DNA of 12,509 bases from a candidate division CSSED10-310 bacterium (GCA_016932295.1 JAFGDC010000453.1:1-12509); one strand, 5' to 3'. Positions 1 to 8,082 are shown, numbered from the stretch's first letter. Notes: a model not told the origin generated them from the sequence alone. Program-made: numbers and translations.

Positions 1-903
1 GGGATCGGCTGCATCAGGCTGACCGCCTCCGGTCTGCCTGCATGGAGCGGTCCTGTGCAACTGAGCGGCACGAACTACAGTGACGTGCGGCTGGAATCTG
101 ACGGGCAGGGCGGCGTCCTGGAGACCTGGACGGAATACTCCGAGGACACCATGATCTACGCCCAGCGGCTGTCGGAAAACGGGGCTGAACTTTGGGGCGC
201 CGGGGGATTGCTCCTGTGCAGCGCCGGCGGTTACCGGTATCATCGTGCATTGCTGGCGGACGGAACCGGTGGTGGCTTCTTCACCTGGCTGGACAATCGC
301 GCCGGCTCCTACTACCACGCCTATGGCCAACACGTGGCGGCGGACGGATCCGTCACTTGGGAATCGGATGGTGTGTGCCTGCACTATTCCGACAGCCATG
401 ACGGCAATCCCAGCATCGTTTCGGATCTGTCGGGCGGCGCTATCTTCCTCTTTCCCGAGTGGTCGACCGGGACGATGTACGCCACTCATCTCAACAGCGA
501 AGGACAAGCGGCCTGGCCTTTCGCTATGGCGGTCACCGATGCCGGAGTGGTGGACCAGGTCTCCAACAACCAGCCTTACGCCGTTTCAGACGGTGTCGGC
601 GGCTGCATCTTCACGTTCTCCCAACCTGTGGACGAGCCAGTGAAATCAGGACAGGTCATCGCCGCCCAGCGTGTCACCGCCGCCGGCGTTCGCGCATGGG
701 GTAACAGTGGCATCGCGGTCACCGACGAGTCATTCCCTGTTTGGCGGGGCTGCGCCAGGCTGGTGCCATGCGCCCAAGCGGACCAGGGCGGCGCGGTGAT
801 AGTCTGGCGGGATTACCGCAACGGAAGCACCACCGAAGTTTATGCCATGGGTATCGATGCCACCGGACAACTCGGCTCACCCTGCTCGGGGTACAGCACC
901 GCC
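1..903 (+). repeat. Super-repeat copy 0, 3' two-thirds (units 3-8)
   Basis: This is the C-terminal part of an eight-unit protein super-repeat. The window opens inside unit 3 (CIRLTASGLPAWSGPVQLSG), which aligns with YCQRILASGEVAWPSPVHLGG of copy 1. Units 4 to 8 follow. Unit 8 carries the divergent ending IDATGQLGSPC, also seen as GELGAPC and GVIGDPC in the later copies. The Trp codon in unit 3 is at base 43; its equivalents are at 1390 and 2746, giving spacings of 449 and 452 codons. Confidence 0.85.
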
Positions 904-3900
904 TGGAGCACCGATCCCGAAACAAACCTGGCCGTCGCGCCAGGCAACAACGACCAGTACTCCCACCGGCTCATCCGGAGCGAAGATGGCGGGTATCTCC
1001 TGGTTTGGCAGCAGGAGCCGCCGGCAAAACAGTCGCCTGATGTGTACATTCAGAAGTTCGATGCCTCCGGCGACCGGCTCTGGGGCGAGACCGGCATATT
1101 GGTCTGCACGAACGACTCGGGTCAGTACGAACCAAAACTGTGCACCGACGGCGCCGGTGGCGCTATCGTGGCCTGGATGGATCAACGGGACGAGATCCAA
1201 AATATCTATGCGCAATGGGTGGATGCCAGCGGCGTCGCACGGTGGGACGACGAAGGTGTCCAGGTATCACACGGCGCAGGTTCGGCGGAATGTCCCTTCT
1301 GCGCTGCCGACGACCAGGGCGGCGCGTTCGTCGTCTTTCAATCCTCCGGTTCATATTGCCAACGCATTCTCGCTTCCGGCGAAGTGGCCTGGCCTTCTCC
1401 CGTCCATCTCGGAGGCAACAGTTACGAAAACACGATGGTCGATCGCGACGGCTCCGGTGGCGCCGTGATCTGCTGGTTGCAAATGGGAGTGATCGGTACG
1501 GACGTGTACGCCCAACGGCTCAACGCAGCCGGAGTCAAGCAATGGGGAAGCAACGGCGTGGCGGTCTGCGATGCCGCTGACGATCAACAGTGCAGCCGCA
1601 TCATGGGAGACGGCGCCGGCGGGTGCCTGGTGCTTTGGAACGACTACCGTGACGGTGAGTCGTTCAACCTTTACATCCAGAAGGTCTCCGCCGCCGGAGT
1701 GCCACTCTGGACAGATGACGGCATCCCGTTGAGCGCCGAATCCTATTACCTGCAAGGTCACGGATTGGCCGATGACGGCGCCGGCGGTGCGATCGTCACC
1801 TGGCATTCAGCGGGAGACCAGGTCGTGTATGCCAGGCGGATCGACGCAACCGGCACCGACGTATGGGGGGAATGCCTTCCCCTCACCGGATCACAGTGGG
1901 AGGATATCGACCTGGTGGATTCCCCCTCCTCCACGGTGGAGGACGGCATTGGCGGCGCCATGGTGGTCTACACCGCATGGTGGAGCGTCAAGGCGCCCCC
2001 CTATGTAATGGCGCAGCGGGTGAGTGCCGCCGGCACACTGCCGTGGGGCATCGACGGGCTCGTCCTTTGCAACAACCCGAGCAACGAACGGTACTGCGCG
2101 AGAGCCGCTTGCTGCGGCGATGGTTCGGGCGGTGTCCTCGCCTGCTGGCGGGATCTCCGGGTGTATCCGGGCAACCTCTGCGTGATGGGTGCCAATCTGA
2201 GGGGTGAGCTTGGCGCGCCCTGCTCTTCGACTGCCTCTACACAATGGAGCACCGATACCGATACGAACCTCAAGGTGACTGACTCCTGGGATTACCAGTA
2301 TACGCAGCGCGCCGTCGCGGACGACGATGGCTCCTTTTATATCGCCTGGACTCGCTACGTACCTGACGACGGCGGAACAAGAGAGGAAACAACGGATATC
2401 TACGTGCAGAAATTCGATCACACAGGCAACCGCATGTGGGCATGGGACGGTGTCCCGGTGTGCACGGATGAAAGGTACCAGTGCTGCGCCCGGATCACGC
2501 CGGACGGCACAGGCGGCGTGTTGCTGTTCTGGATGGATGAACGGGATGAAGAATCTCATATTTACGGGCAACGCATCACAAGCGCGGGTATACCTGCCTG
2601 GACCACCGACGGCATCCGCGTATCCGGCCTGACGGCACCGGGTGAGTGCCCCTTCACCGCTCCGGACGGCCAGGGCGGCTCTTACGTTATCTGGCGCAAC
2701 GAACACCTTTATTGCCAGCGGGTCGGTGGTGACGGCAGCCTGCAGTGGCCGGGCGAACTCGTCCTCGACGACGGCATCGCGCAAAGCGGCAAGATTATGC
2801 CCGACGGCTATGGCAATGCCATCGTCTGCTGGGCCCATTATGACGAGACGACATCGGATGATGTGCATGCTCAGAAAGTGACTCCGGCTGGCACACTGCC
2901 ATGGGGAACATCGTCCCTGGTGGTCTGTGATCACCCATCAAGTCAGGGCTGCGCCAGGCTGGCCGCGGACGACGCCGGCGGCGCTTTCATCCTCTGGCAG
3001 GACGGCAGAACCAATCCCAGCCAGTCAGCCTTCCTGCAGCATATCTCCAGCAGTGGGAATCTGCTCTGGAGCACCGATGGCGTGCAGGTGTCCGACGGCA
3101 TTGGCCCCGTCCAGGCGCCTGACGTGGTGGGGGACGGCCAGGGTGGCGTCATCGCCACCTGGGTCAACGACGGCACCGACGATCTCAATGCCCGGCGCTT
3201 CACCGCCGCGGGTGTCGATCTCTGGGGCGGCATCCTGGAAATGACCGATGATGGAGAAGTCTACTACTATTCCGACACTCCCCACCAGGCTGTCGCCGAC
3301 GGCCAGGGCGGCGCCATCGCGGTGTACGTCGCCAGCGGTGAAACCCGTAACGGTTCACGGATCGAGATCCAGAGAATAGCCTATGACGGCACCCTGCCAT
3401 GGGGTTCCGGCGGCATCGCCCTTTGCACCACAGAGACCGGCGACCGGCAGTGTCCAAGAGTGGTGGAATGCCGTCAGGACTTCGGCGGCGCTCTCGCTTA
3501 CTGGACCGATACCCGGAACGACTACTCGGATCTCTATCTCATGGGCATCAATCCCGACGGTGTCATCGGTGATCCATGTGCACCTCTTGGCTCACCCACC
3601 CCCGCGCCCTCACCCACCCAGACCGCGGCTCCCAGTGAAACGCCGGAACCCTCCCCCACCATGTCGCCGACGCGTACGCCGACACCGTCCAGCACACCCA
3701 CACGGACGCCGACCCCCTTAGGCACCAGCACCCCGACCCCAACCCCCACCAATTCGCCCACACCCGCCGCCGACCTGGTGGCCCGCAGCCAGGACATCTC
3801 CTTCGATCCATCCTATCCCGCCACCGGCCAGAACACCCTGATCACCGCCATCATCCGTAATGACGGCGGCGCTGCCGCCGGTTACTTCACCGTCCGCTTC

Positions 3901-6642
3901 TTCGGTGACTACGGCGCCGGACCCGTCCAGATCGGTTCCGACCAGGGGCTCGCCGGTCTGGCCGCGGGCACCCAGCAGCCGGTTTCCCTGTTCTGGACCG
4001 CCACCTGCAACTCCACCATCTACGTCACCGCCGACGCCGATAATGTCATTCCGGAACCCAGCGAGGGTAACAACACCGGTATCCGCACCGAGCCCATCGT
4101 ATACTGCCCCAACCGCGTCATCCTGGCGGTCACGCCAGAAACTCGGTCAGTACCCATCGGCGCCGAGTCGTCGTTCACCATCACGGTGACCAACAACAAC
4201 CTCGGCCCCGAAACCGTCGACCTGGCGGTCGGCGGCGACCTGCCACCCGCCTGGTACAGCCTCCTTCCGGATCAACTGGTGCTGGCCGCCGGCCAGACCG
4301 GCGGCGCTGAGCTGGCGGTCACCGTGCCGGACGAATGCGGCGGAGTGGGAATGTACGGCTTCCAGGTCACCGGCACGGCGGCGCAGACCGGCGACACACC
4401 GGCCGACACCGGAACGCTCACCGTCACCGCCGAAGTGGCCCTGAGCCAGCGCAACCCGGCTGACAACGCCACCACCGGCAGCCGCGACGTCACCTTCTCC
4501 TGGCAGACCTCGGCAACAGCGGACTGCACGCTCTATTACCGTCCGGCTGGAGACGCCTGGAGCAGTGCGGCGGCAGGCAACGGCCAGAGCCACCAGGTGG
4601 ACCTGCTGGGCCTGGAGCGCAACCAGGAGTACGAGTGGTATATCGACTACACATCGCTGTGCGGCGCGGGCGCATCGGCAACCTGGAGCTTCACGGTGGG
4701 CAACGGCGTGGTCTTCCTGCAGGACAGCTACAGCTTCACGGTGGCGCGCGACTACGACCAGCATGCCTGGGTGGCCGTGCAAAACCAGGATGTGGTGGGG
4801 CACACGGTGGCACTCCATATCGACAATCCCAACGAGGAGCTGATCGTCAATTTCGTGGGACCCGGCAGCGATGACGAGACCATAGAGCTGGGCGGCGGCC
4901 AGACGGCCGACGTGGAACTGGTGATCCACGCCCAGGACGTGGGCGGCCAGGAAAGTTCGAAAGGACGCGCCGAACTGTGCTTCGAGAACCTGGTGCTGTC
5001 CCTGACCGCCGATGAGGCGGGTGATCCCATCACGGACAGCGCGCCCACCACCATCTGCGTGACCTGGCCCAACATCGACTTTGCGCTGATGGAGGAAGGC
5101 GAAACGCCGGTGACGGAGGTCAAGAGCTGCCGGGTGAGCAACGCCGGGGACGCCCTGACGGATCTGGCGGTAAGCGCCGCCGGCGGTCTGGTGGGGCGGG
5201 TGCTGTTCATCCCGCGCATCGAGCATTACCGGCTGGATGAGAGCGCAGTCATCGACTTCGAAGTGGAGCCGCTGTTCCAGGCGGGGCAGCCGCAGTTGAG
5301 CGGCGATATCGTGGCTTCGGCGGCGGGTGAGCAGGAGGTGCTGAGCCTGAGCTTCGATTGTGCGTCGCCGCGGCAGTTGTGGGAGGTAGTGGTGGCTGGC
5401 GCTGAACTGTGTTACCCGATGGCCAACTGGTTCTGTACCAACCGGCCGAGTATCAGCATGCCCTTCGAGATCTCGGTGAACATGGAGGAGATCGACACGG
5501 CGGTGGTGTACACCAGCTTCGCACCACATTCGGACGTGCGGCCGCACTACATCGACCTGTTCATCAACGGCAACCTGATCGGCGAACTGAACGACATCAT
5601 CCCGAGCGGCACCTACGGGTTTGCGTTCGATCCCGGTTATTTGAACGTGGCGCCCGGAGGGACGGCGGCAAACATCTTCAGCATCGTGACGCAGCACTTC
5701 AACGGCGGCCACTACGTGGTGTCCACCAACTCGCTGGTGGTGCTGGCACTGGCCGACAGCACGATGTATGTGTGCGCCGAGACGCAGCAGCAGGCGGACG
5801 AATTGGCGCCGGACCTGCCCCATGTGTGCGAAGGGTACACCTTCGACCTTGACCCGCGGGTACAGACGGTGGAGATCCTGGACGCGGCGGATGTGCCGTG
5901 CGCGGTGTTCTATCCCGGCGAGACGGCGCGGATCAGGGTGCGCGGCGAGAACCCGCACCCGTTCTACACCATGAGCGTGACCTACACGCTGAAAATCGAC
6001 ACGGACGGCGACACGGGCACGGCGGAGTATGACAGTCACACGGCGGGCACCGACTGGGTGGTGGACATGCCGCACAACGCCGACGAGTATCACAACTGGA
6101 ACTGGCAGGTGCCGGCGGGAACGCCGCACATAAACGTGACGGTGGAGGCGCATGACACGGCATACTACGGCACCTGTTACGACTGCCCCGGCTGGTCATG
6201 GAGCTTCGATGTGGGCGGCGGCATCACCGGCTACGTGCGGGATGCAGGCAGTTGGGCGCCGCTGTCCGGAGCCACGGTGAACGCCTCCGGACACGGCGAT
6301 ACCACCGGCGGCGACGGATACTACGACCTGGCGAGACTGCCCAACGGCACCTATGACGTGACGGCCGGTGCCACCGGTTACGTGCCGCAGACCCTGACCG
6401 GTCTGGTGGTGAACGGCGCCATCCTGGTGAACCAGGACTTCGCGCTCGTGACCCCCACCATCACCCCGACTCCCACCATCACCATGACCCCGACCCTGAG
6501 CCCGACCCCCAGCATGACGCTGACCCCGACGGCCACCCTCGAGCCGCCACCGATCCCGGCCCTGGGCAGCGCCGGCGTGCTGGCACTGGTGCTGCTGTTT
6601 GGCCTGACCCTGCGGGGTTTTAAGCGGCGCGGCAGGCTGTAA
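1..6642 (+). CDS. Giant secreted repeat protein with C-terminal membrane tail (5' end outside window)
   Basis: The reading frame is open from base 1, and its first residues (GIGCIRLTASGLPAWSGPV) already match the repeat, so the true start lies upstream. It encodes 2,213 residues here, numbered from base 1. Residues 1-1196 are about 50-residue repeats with a core like DGxGGAIVxWxDxR, then YAQRVxAxGxxxWGxDGVxVC. Residues 1197-1256 are a Thr/Pro linker. About 1259-1370 resembles CARDB (NDGGAAAGYFTVRFFGD, then VIPEPSEGNNT). About 1371-1477 resembles NPCBM-associated/COG1470 beta sandwiches (ITVTNNNLGPETVDL). About 1479-1570 is fibronectin-III-like. About 1571-2070 is beta-rich, Cys-containing and unrecognised, with LFINGN and GHYVVST stretches. 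About 2073-2150 is carboxypeptidase-regulatory-like (ITGYVRD, GDGYYDLARLPNGTYDV). A second Thr/Pro linker and the tail IPALGSAG, a hydrophobic helix and RGFKRRGRL finish it. I infer a surface-anchored, possibly adhesive or structural protein. No catalytic motif was seen. Confidence 0.93.
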   Translation, partial: GIGCIRLTASGLPAWSGPVQLSGTNYSDVRLESDGQGGVLETWTEYSEDTMIYAQRLSENGAELWGAGGLLLCSAGGYRYHRALLADGTGGGFFTWLDNRAGSYYHAYGQHVAADGSVTWESDGVCLHYSDSHDGNPSIVSDLSGGAIFLFPEWSTGTMYATHLNSEGQAAWPFAMAVTDAGVVDQVSNNQPYAVSDGVGGCIFTFSQPVDEPVKSGQVIAAQRVTAAGVRAWGNSGIAVTDESFPVWRGCARLVPCAQADQGGAVIVWRDYRNGSTTEVYAMGIDATGQLGSPCSGYSTAWSTDPETNLAVAPGNNDQYSHRLIRSEDGGYLLVWQQEPPAKQSPDVYIQKFDASGDRLWGETGILVCTNDSGQYEPKLCTDGAGGAIVAWMDQRDEIQNIYAQWVDASGVARWDDEGVQVSHGAGSAECPFCAADDQGGAFVVFQSSGSYCQRILASGEVAWPSPVHLGGNSYENTMVDRDGSGGAVICWLQMGVIGTDVYAQRLNAAGVKQWGSNGVAVCDAADDQQCSRIMGDGAGGCLVLWNDYRDGESFNLYIQKVSAAGVPLWTDDGIPLSAESYYLQGHGLADDGAGGAIVTWHSAGDQVVYARRIDATGTDVWGECLPLTGSQWEDIDLVDSPSSTVEDGIGGAMVVYTAWWSVKAPPYVMAQRVSAAGTLPWGIDGLVLCNNPSNERYCARAACCGDGSGGVLACWRDLRVYPGNLCVMGANLRGELGAPCSSTASTQWSTDTDTNLKVTDSWDYQYTQRAVADDDGSFYIAWTRYVPDDGGTREETTDIYVQKFDHTGNRMWAWDGVPVCTDERYQCCARITPDGTGGVLLFWMDERDEESHIYGQRITSAGIPAWTTDGIRVSGLTAPGECPFTAPDGQGGSYVIWRNEHLYCQRVGGDGSLQWPGELVLDDGIAQSGKIMPDGYGNAIVCWAHYDETTSDDVHAQKVTPAGTLPWGTSSLVVCDHPSSQGCARLAADDAGGAFILWQDGRTNPSQSAFLQHISSSGNLLWSTDGVQVSDGIGPVQAPDVVGDGQGGVIATWVNDGTDDLNARRFTAAGVDLWGGILEMTDDGEVYYYSDTPHQAVADGQGGAIAVYVASGETRNGSRIEIQRIAYDGTLPWGSGGIALCTTETGDRQCPRVVECRQDFGGALAYWTDTRNDYSDLYLMGINPDGVIGDPCAPLGSPTPAPSPTQTAAPSETPEPSPTMSPTRTPTPSSTPTRTPTPLGTSTPTPTPTNSPTPAADLVARSQDISFDPSYPATGQNTLITAIIRNDGGAAAGYFTVRFFGDYGAGPVQIGSDQGLAGLAAGTQQPVSLFWTATCNSTIYVTADADNVIPEPSEGNNTGIRTEPIVYCPNRVILAVTPETRSVPIGAESSFTITVTNNNLGPETVDLAVGGDLPPAWYSLLPDQLVLAAGQTGGAELAVTVPDECGGVGMYGFQVTGTAAQTGDTPADTGTLTVTAEVALSQRNPADNATTGSRDVTFSWQTSATADCTLYYRPAGDAWSSAAAGNGQSHQVDLLGLERNQEYEWYIDYTSLCGAGASATWSFTVGNGVVFLQDSYSFTVARDYDQHAWVAVQNQDVVGHTVALHIDNPNEELIVNFVGPGSDDETIELGGGQTADVELVIHAQDVGGQESSKGRAELCFENLVLSLTADEAGDPITDSAPTTICVTWPNIDFALMEEGETPVTEVKSCRVSNAGDALTDLAVSAAGGLVGRVLFIPRIEHYRLDESAVIDFEVEPLFQAGQPQLSGDIVASAAGEQEVLSLSFDCASPRQLWEVVVAGAELCYPMANWFCTNRPSISMPFEISVNMEEIDTAVVYTSFAPHSDVRPHYIDLFINGNLIGELNDIIPSGTYGFAFDPGYLNVAPGGTAANIFSIVTQHFNGGHYVVSTNSLVVLALADSTMYVCAETQQQADELAPDLPHVCEGYTFDLDPRVQTVEILDAADVPCAVFYPGETARIRVRGENPHPFYTMSVTYTLKIDTDGDTGTAEYDSHTAGTDWVVDMPHNADEYHNWNWQVPAGTPHINVTVEAHDTAYYGTCYDCPGWSWSFDVGGGITGYVRDAGSWAPLSGATVNASGHGDTTGGDGYYDLARLPNGTYDVTAGATGYVPQTLTGLVVNGAILVNQDFALVTPTITPTPTITMTPTLSPTPSMTLTPTATLEPPPIPALGSAGVLALVLLFGLTLRGFKRRGRL
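904..2244 (+). repeat. Super-repeat copy 1 (eight units, about 447 codons)
   Basis: It begins at WSTDPETNLAV, the counterpart of WSTDTDTNLKV at 2245. It holds eight units whose individual peculiarities recur in the same order in copy 2: unit 3 is short and reads WP near its end, unit 6 ends WGECLPLTG, and unit 8 ends LGAPC. The DNA of copies 1 and 2 has diverged clearly while the protein pattern is kept, so the duplication is old and under selection rather than recent slippage. Confidence 0.85.
2245..3588 (+). repeat. Super-repeat copy 2 (eight units), last copy before the Thr/Pro linker
   Basis: It begins at WSTDTDTNLKV and runs to GVIGDPCAPL, where the next WST segment would be expected but a Thr/Pro linker starts instead. 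The unit order matches copy 1: unit 3 is the short GECPFTAPDGQGG form ending in a WP motif, unit 6 ends LWGGILEMTDD, and unit 7 ends GSGGIALC. Each unit has alternating hydrophobic strands around GG and W, as expected of propeller blades or beta-solenoid rungs. The fold is inferred. Confidence 0.85.
3589..3768 (+). repeat. Thr/Pro-rich linker coding region 1
   Basis: About 60 codons are dominated by Thr, Pro and Ser in TPT/SPT steps. They separate the N-terminal repeat array from the CARDB-like domain. Such linkers are extended and are often glycosylated in surface proteins (established for Thr/Pro linkers in general). The cytosine-rich DNA gives spurious Gly/Val-rich open frames on the minus strand. 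Confidence 0.85.
6451..6540 (+). repeat. Thr/Pro-rich linker coding region 2, before the membrane tail
   Basis: About 30 codons of TPTITPTPTITMTPT-type sequence lie between the carboxypeptidase-regulatory-like domain and the C-terminal tail. The Thr-Pro-Thr-Leu/Ile/Val rhythm matches the linker of the protein encoded at the right edge of the window. Confidence 0.8.
6541..6639 (+). other. C-terminal sorting/anchor signal of the giant protein
   Basis: The last 33 residues have three parts: a short Pro-rich motif (EPPPIPALGSAG), a hydrophobic stretch (VLALVLLFGLTL) and a basic end (RGFKRRGRL). This is the plan of IPTL-CTERM, PEP-CTERM and similar tails processed by exosortase-like or related enzymes. 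The IPALG motif is close to, but not the same as, the IPTL consensus. It could also be a simple C-terminal membrane anchor. No processing enzyme is encoded in this window. Confidence 0.65.
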
Positions 6643-6665
6643 ACCGATACTGAATCATCGAGAGA

Positions 6666-6695
6666 CGCGGGGGGCGCTGATTGGCGCCCCCCGTG
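6666..6695 (+). terminator. Strong GC hairpin after the giant gene (terminator-like, no T-tract)
   Basis: It starts 24 bases after the stop codon. The arm CGGGGGGCGC (6668-6677) pairs perfectly with GCGCCCCCCG (6684-6693) around a six-base loop, and one more pair plus a G-T wobble extend it to 6666-6695. No run of T follows on either strand, so it may stop transcription with Rho's help or stabilise the mRNA 3' end. Confidence 0.55.
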
Positions 6696-6923
6696 GTGAG
6701 TACCCGAACAGGCGGAAACCGAAACCACCGGAAGAAGGAATGCGTCTTCTCCTCCAACGCAACCCTGAGTTCGCCGCCTTTCGGATAATCGATACTATCG
6801 TGCGATACGCTATATGACGGCGTTGACCGCGACGAAGGCTTTGAATAAGCGCACCGCGGAGGCTGGAAGCGCCACGAATCGTCATTCTTCCCATCTTTCA
6901 CCCTGTTCTGCCCGGAATACCAT

Positions 6924-6952
6924 TTGAAAGAACTATCCGCGGGGAGTAAGGT
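6924..6952 (+). promoter_or_regulatory. Weak candidate promoter for the prenyltransferase gene
   Basis: TTGAAA (6924-6929, five of six against the sigma70 -35 consensus) is followed after exactly 17 bases by TAAGGT (6947-6952), only three of six against the -10 consensus. It sits about 50 bases before the start codon. The weak -10 makes this a low-confidence call. Confidence 0.22.
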
Positions 6953-6999
6953 TGAGCGGATAAAAAACGCTGGCGCGCAACCAACGGAGGAGTGCGTCA

Positions 7000-7893
7000 A
7001 TGACATCTTTGAGACAGGTATCCGGACCAGCCAGACCGCCGTTTCTCGTGCTCACGCCGGCCTGTGTTCTTCTTGGTCTCGCCACTGCGCACTGGACGGG
7101 CGCGGACATCAATTGTTTCCACTTTTTTCTGGCTCTTTCCGGCGCTCTGGCCGCGCATGTCAGTGTCAACGCGTTCAACGAGTATTTCGATTTCAGGAGC
7201 GGACTTGACCTACGGACACAGCGCACCCCTTACAGCGGCGGCAGCGGAACCTTACCACACGCACCGGCGCTGCAATCTTACACATTGTTCCTGGCCGTGG
7301 GGACAGCGCTCTTCACCACCATTGCCGGTGGTTATTTTCTGATCATCCAGGGTTGGGCGCTGCTGCCCCTGGGTCTTACCGGTCTCGTGATGATCGTGGT
7401 GTACACCAAGACCATCACCCGCAATCCCTGGCTTTGCCTGGTGGCTCCGGGAGCAGGCTTCGGCTGGTTCATGGTGATGGGCACTCACCTGGTCCTCACC
7501 GGATCATACTCATGGGTCGCATTCATCGCCTCGACCGTGCCCTTCTTCCTGGTCAGCAATCTTCTGCTGTTGAATCAATTCCCGGATGTCGCCGCCGATC
7601 GCGACGCAGGCCGCCGACATTTCCCCATAGTAATCGGCCGCCGCGACAGTGCCATTATCTATGCGGCTTTCAATACGCTCGCCTACCTGTCAATCATCCT
7701 TGGAGTCGCACTGGGTGTTCTTCCCGCCTGGAGCCTGCTTGGGCTAAGTACCATGGCGCTGGCCGTACCAGCCACAATCACCGCCAGGCGGCACGCCGAT
7801 GAAATACCGAAACTGCTCCCGGCAATGACCATGAACGTAGCGATCAATATCTTGACGCCGGTACTCATGTCCATCGGTTTGTTCATCGCCTGA
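7000..7893 (+). CDS. UbiA-family prenyltransferase, MenA-like
   Basis: This is a 297-residue integral membrane protein with about eight or nine hydrophobic segments, the usual size for UbiA enzymes. These move a polyprenyl group from its diphosphate to an aromatic or other acceptor in the inner membrane. Both Asp-rich, magnesium-diphosphate-binding motifs are visible. Motif 1 is N57-AFNEYFD-FRSGLD70, where the usual Asp after Asn60 is Glu61. Motif 2 is NQFPDVAADRDAGRRH, with Asp196, Asp200 and Asp202. The stretch RTPYSGGSGTLP after motif 1 is typical of MenA-like members. The ATG start is supported by GGAGGAG at 6986-6992, seven bases upstream. A role in menaquinone synthesis is plausible, but no other men gene is present, so the acceptor is unassigned. 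The next gene, 231 bases downstream, encodes a transporter. Confidence 0.88.
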   Translation: MTSLRQVSGPARPPFLVLTPACVLLGLATAHWTGADINCFHFFLALSGALAAHVSVNAFNEYFDFRSGLDLRTQRTPYSGGSGTLPHAPALQSYTLFLAVGTALFTTIAGGYFLIIQGWALLPLGLTGLVMIVVYTKTITRNPWLCLVAPGAGFGWFMVMGTHLVLTGSYSWVAFIASTVPFFLVSNLLLLNQFPDVAADRDAGRRHFPIVIGRRDSAIIYAAFNTLAYLSIILGVALGVLPAWSLLGLSTMALAVPATITARRHADEIPKLLPAMTMNVAINILTPVLMSIGLFIA

Positions 7894-8005
7894 GCGCTTC
7901 ATCCCACCGGTTCCATTCAGTCGCGTTCGCACCTTCGCTCTGATTACCGGCTGACGGGAGATATCGAATCAGAAACGAAGGAGTCCGGACGATACTCCTC
8001 GGGCA

Positions 8006-8028
8006 TTCCGGCGCATACGACGCCGGAA
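8006..8028 (+). terminator. Hairpin between prenyltransferase and transporter genes
   Basis: TTCCGGCG (8006-8013) and CGCCGGAA (8021-8028) form a perfect eight-base-pair stem with a seven-base loop, 113 bases after the prenyltransferase stop. No T-tract follows, so it is either a Rho-assisted terminator or a structured region of a shared transcript. A second, looser pairing lies upstream: TCTGATT (7939-7945) with AATCAGA (7967-7973). Confidence 0.35.
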
Positions 8029-8082
8029 CAAGGGCGATTCCGCCGGTGACACCGAAAAGACCAGCATGGCCCTGAATTATCC

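Larger units (their letters stand above)
6643..6999. other. Intergenic region, 357 bases
   Basis: Apart from the hairpin at its start and the ribosome-binding site at its end, I see no gene here. A minus-strand open frame covers most of it but lacks a ribosome-binding site and any recognisable sequence. The motif CGATAC occurs at 6644, 6790 and 6803, the last forming a small dyad TATCG-TG-CGATA (6796-6807). TTGACC at 6823 has no good -10 partner. Confidence 0.6.

Noticed and set aside
55..57. GTG as the start of the giant gene
   Set aside because: The frame is open to base 1 and the residues before this GTG match the repeat, so it is an internal Val codon.
1891..2934. Minus-strand open frame of 347 codons
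   Set aside because: It lies opposite the repeat region, in register with it, and shows no domain or ribosome-binding site.
4147..6153. Minus-strand open frame of 668 codons
   Set aside because: It is in codon register with the giant gene, has an Arg/His/Val-rich composition and no recognisable motif. It is explained by the GC-rich codon usage of the sense gene.
6620..7006. Minus-strand open frame of 128 codons across the intergenic region
   Set aside because: It overlaps the end of the giant gene and the prenyltransferase start, with no ribosome-binding site and no recognised sequence. The strong hairpin at 6666-6695 lies inside it.
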